Under the pieces are notes generated by a model, which worked only from the letters and a program-made list of their open reading frames with translations, ran no database searches and was not told the origin of the DNA. Positions 32,148 to 32,936 of a stretch of 32,936 nt of DNA are shown piece after piece. The position numbers and the translations under genes are program-made. The stretch is from Sphingomonas melonis. Lineage in GTDB: Bacteria > Pseudomonadota > Alphaproteobacteria > Sphingomonadales > Sphingomonadaceae. Location: assembly GCF_013409985.1 (NCBI RefSeq), contig NZ_JACCBY010000012.1, forward strand, positions 1 to 32,936, read 5' to 3'. Position 1 is the first letter of the stretch, and each line of letters opens with the position of its first letter.

Positions 32148-32254
32148 CCCGGCCGGGCGGATCGACGGCGGCGCGGCCGGCCCCCCATTGATCGCGGGCA
32201 TTGCCGCAACCCTATAGGCAGCGCGATATTCGCTATCGCTTGGAAGTAACGGAC

Positions 32255-32497
32255 ATGCGCGACGACACGACCTATTTCTACGCACGGGCGGAAACCGAAC
32301 TGGAGCTGGCGCAGCGCGCCACCCACCCCGAAGCCGTCCGCGCGCATTATATCATCGCCAACCATTATCTCGACCGCTGCTATGGCGGCGGCGATGCCGC
32401 GACTGACGGGGACGGCGCGCGCGACGCGGCGGCCGACGGCGGCAACGCGGAGGGCGAGGGCAAGGGCGATGCGGCGGGCGAGGCGCCGGAAAGCTGA
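32255..32497 (+). CDS. small hypothetical protein with acidic Ala/Gly-rich tail
   Basis: ATG 32255 follows GGAAG by about 9 bases and gives an 80-residue protein (a longer frame to 32201 has no ribosome site). The first 45 residues form an amphipathic helical segment (YFYARAETELELAQRATHPE, then AVRAHYIIANHYLDRCYGG), a pattern met in short sphingomonad proteins of unknown function. The rest is a low-complexity Asp/Gly/Ala tail. No signal peptide or membrane segment is seen. No function is proposed. Confidence 0.65.
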   Translation: MRDDTTYFYARAETELELAQRATHPEAVRAHYIIANHYLDRCYGGGDAATDGDGARDAAADGGNAEGEGKGDAAGEAPES

Positions 32498-32508
32498 GGT
32501 AAAGAGGC

Positions 32509-32533
32509 TGAACCCTTGACCGTTCTGTTCGTT
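32509..32533 (+). promoter_or_regulatory. EcfG-like promoter before the NepR-like gene
   Basis: TGAAC (32509-32513), 16 bases, then CGTT (32530-32533) differs from GGAAC-N16-CGTT at one base. The start codon lies 27 bases further on. Confidence 0.5.
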
Positions 32534-32559
32534 GAGAGACGCGGACAAGGGCGGCAATC

Positions 32560-32844
32560 ATGGACGGCAGCGGCACCCGCAAGGACGATGACGACGAACT
32601 GCCACGCGGGCAGGATGCTAAGCTGCAGCCGCTCGGCCAGGCGCTGCGCGCGACCTATGACGCCGACAATCACGCGACCCTGTCGAAGGATGTCACCGGG
32701 CTGATGCTCGACCTGGCGCGCGTGCCGTTCGAACCGCATGAGTTCGAGCCACTGCTGGTGCCGCACCGGAACCCGCTGCCGCGCAGCTGGCTGGCCCGCA
32801 TGCGGCTGGCGCTGCGCTCGCGGGCGGCGGCGCGGTCGCGTTAG
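32560..32844 (+). CDS. small NepR-like hypothetical protein, 3' end abutting an IS
   Basis: The 94-residue protein has a hydrophilic N-terminus, then two helices: PLGQALRATYDADNH and KDVTGLMLDLARV. The layout L-R-x-x-Y-D followed by a second helix ending in L-x-x-L resembles NepR anti-sigma factors of the alphaproteobacterial general stress response, but the usual E-P-[IVL]-P turn is missing, so this is tentative. The C-terminus is basic. It starts at ATG 32560 and has an EcfG-like promoter upstream, which NepR genes often have. Its TAG stop (32842-32844) directly precedes an IS5-family end, so the last residues may be altered by the insertion. Confidence 0.5.
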   Translation: MDGSGTRKDDDDELPRGQDAKLQPLGQALRATYDADNHATLSKDVTGLMLDLARVPFEPHEFEPLLVPHRNPLPRSWLARMRLALRSRAAARSR

Positions 32845-32936
32845 GTGCTGTCTGCATTCATGCTAGCCAGATCATGGCACATGCGAGATGGACGAAGCCC
32901 ATGAAGGCGGAAATGGTCTTCTCGCATCGCAGGGCG
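32845..32936 (-). mobile_element. IS5-family insertion sequence, right end, cut by window edge
   Basis: The element end begins at or one base before GTGCTGTCTGCATTCA, a plausible terminal inverted repeat, and carries the transposase 3' end reading leftward. The target duplication could be TTAG or TTA at 32841-32844, which also forms the stop codon of the preceding gene. The other end is outside the window, so completeness cannot be judged. Confidence 0.65.
32858..32936 (-). CDS. transposase, IS5 family, C-terminal fragment (partial)
   Basis: The reverse strand reads LRCEKTISAFMGFVHLACAM and ends IWLA, with TGA at 32860-32858. The (R/Y)xEKT tail followed by a hydrophobic helix is the usual C-terminus of IS5-type DDE transposases. 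The 5' part, including the DDE residues, lies beyond the window. The stop codon is about 13 bases from the IS end, as in compact IS5-family elements. Confidence 0.75.
   Translation of the reverse strand, partial: ALRCEKTISAFMGFVHLACAMIWLA

Overview
The window is high-GC DNA (roughly two-thirds G+C by eye) from an alphaproteobacterium, most probably a Sphingomonas-type member of the Sphingomonadales. The reasons are the initiator tRNA with its C1-A72 mismatch, the large TonB-dependent receptor, DUF3297 and DUF6456 proteins, EcfG-type (GGAAC-N16/17-GTT) promoter sequences, and interspersed palindromes of the kind familiar from sphingomonad genomes. No genus can be proved from the sequence alone.

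Layout. (1) 106-182: tRNA-fMet. (2) 245-10,5xx: a carbohydrate-utilisation region with a secreted SGNH hydrolase diverging from a GH115 alpha-glucuronidase, a secreted M14 zinc carboxypeptidase behind a SAM methyltransferase, an MFS transporter, a GH10 endo-xylanase, and a Ca2+-dependent phospholipase C-like protein transcribed directly behind a TonB-dependent receptor (10513-13173). GH115, GH10 and the esterase together fit breakdown of acetylated glucuronoxylan. (3) 13485-15489: tandem Tat-exported ferritin-like (Ferritin_2) proteins behind a strong EcfG-type promoter, followed by a convergent SulP anion transporter. (4) 17154-26031: an L-fucose locus of two divergent, tightly overlapping operons. 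Leftward: IclR regulator, two twin SGNH hydrolases and a GH29 alpha-L-fucosidase. Rightward: FucP-type permease, an aldo/keto reductase fused to an altronate-dehydratase SAF domain, the UxaA-type dehydratase large domain, and an SDR. (5) 26191-32844: a Tyr/Pro-rich small secreted protein, DUF3297, an ArsR regulator, an ABC-F ATPase, an XRE regulator, DUF6456, a divergent DapF-family epimerase and two small proteins. (6) 32845-32936: the end of an IS5-family insertion sequence cut by the window edge.

How the genes work together. In the fucose locus, fucosidase and esterases would release L-fucose outside the cytoplasm, FucP would import it, and dehydrogenase, dehydratase and SDR would carry it down the non-phosphorylating route (L-fuconate, 2-keto-3-deoxy-L-fuconate, diketo acid). 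Every junction in both operons is a 1- or 4-base stop/start overlap except the divergent promoter itself, so the genes are probably translationally coupled. No lactonase, mutarotase or final hydrolase gene is present. In the xylan region, two LacI-like palindromes (1561 and 9336) suggest a common regulator encoded elsewhere.

Most notable observations: the AKR-SAF fusion; the receptor/phospholipase C pair; stress-type promoters in front of the ferritin-like pair and of a NepR-like small gene whose stop codon touches an IS end; a 107-bp palindromic element present twice in opposite orientation; and a DapF homologue with altered residues next to both catalytic cysteines.
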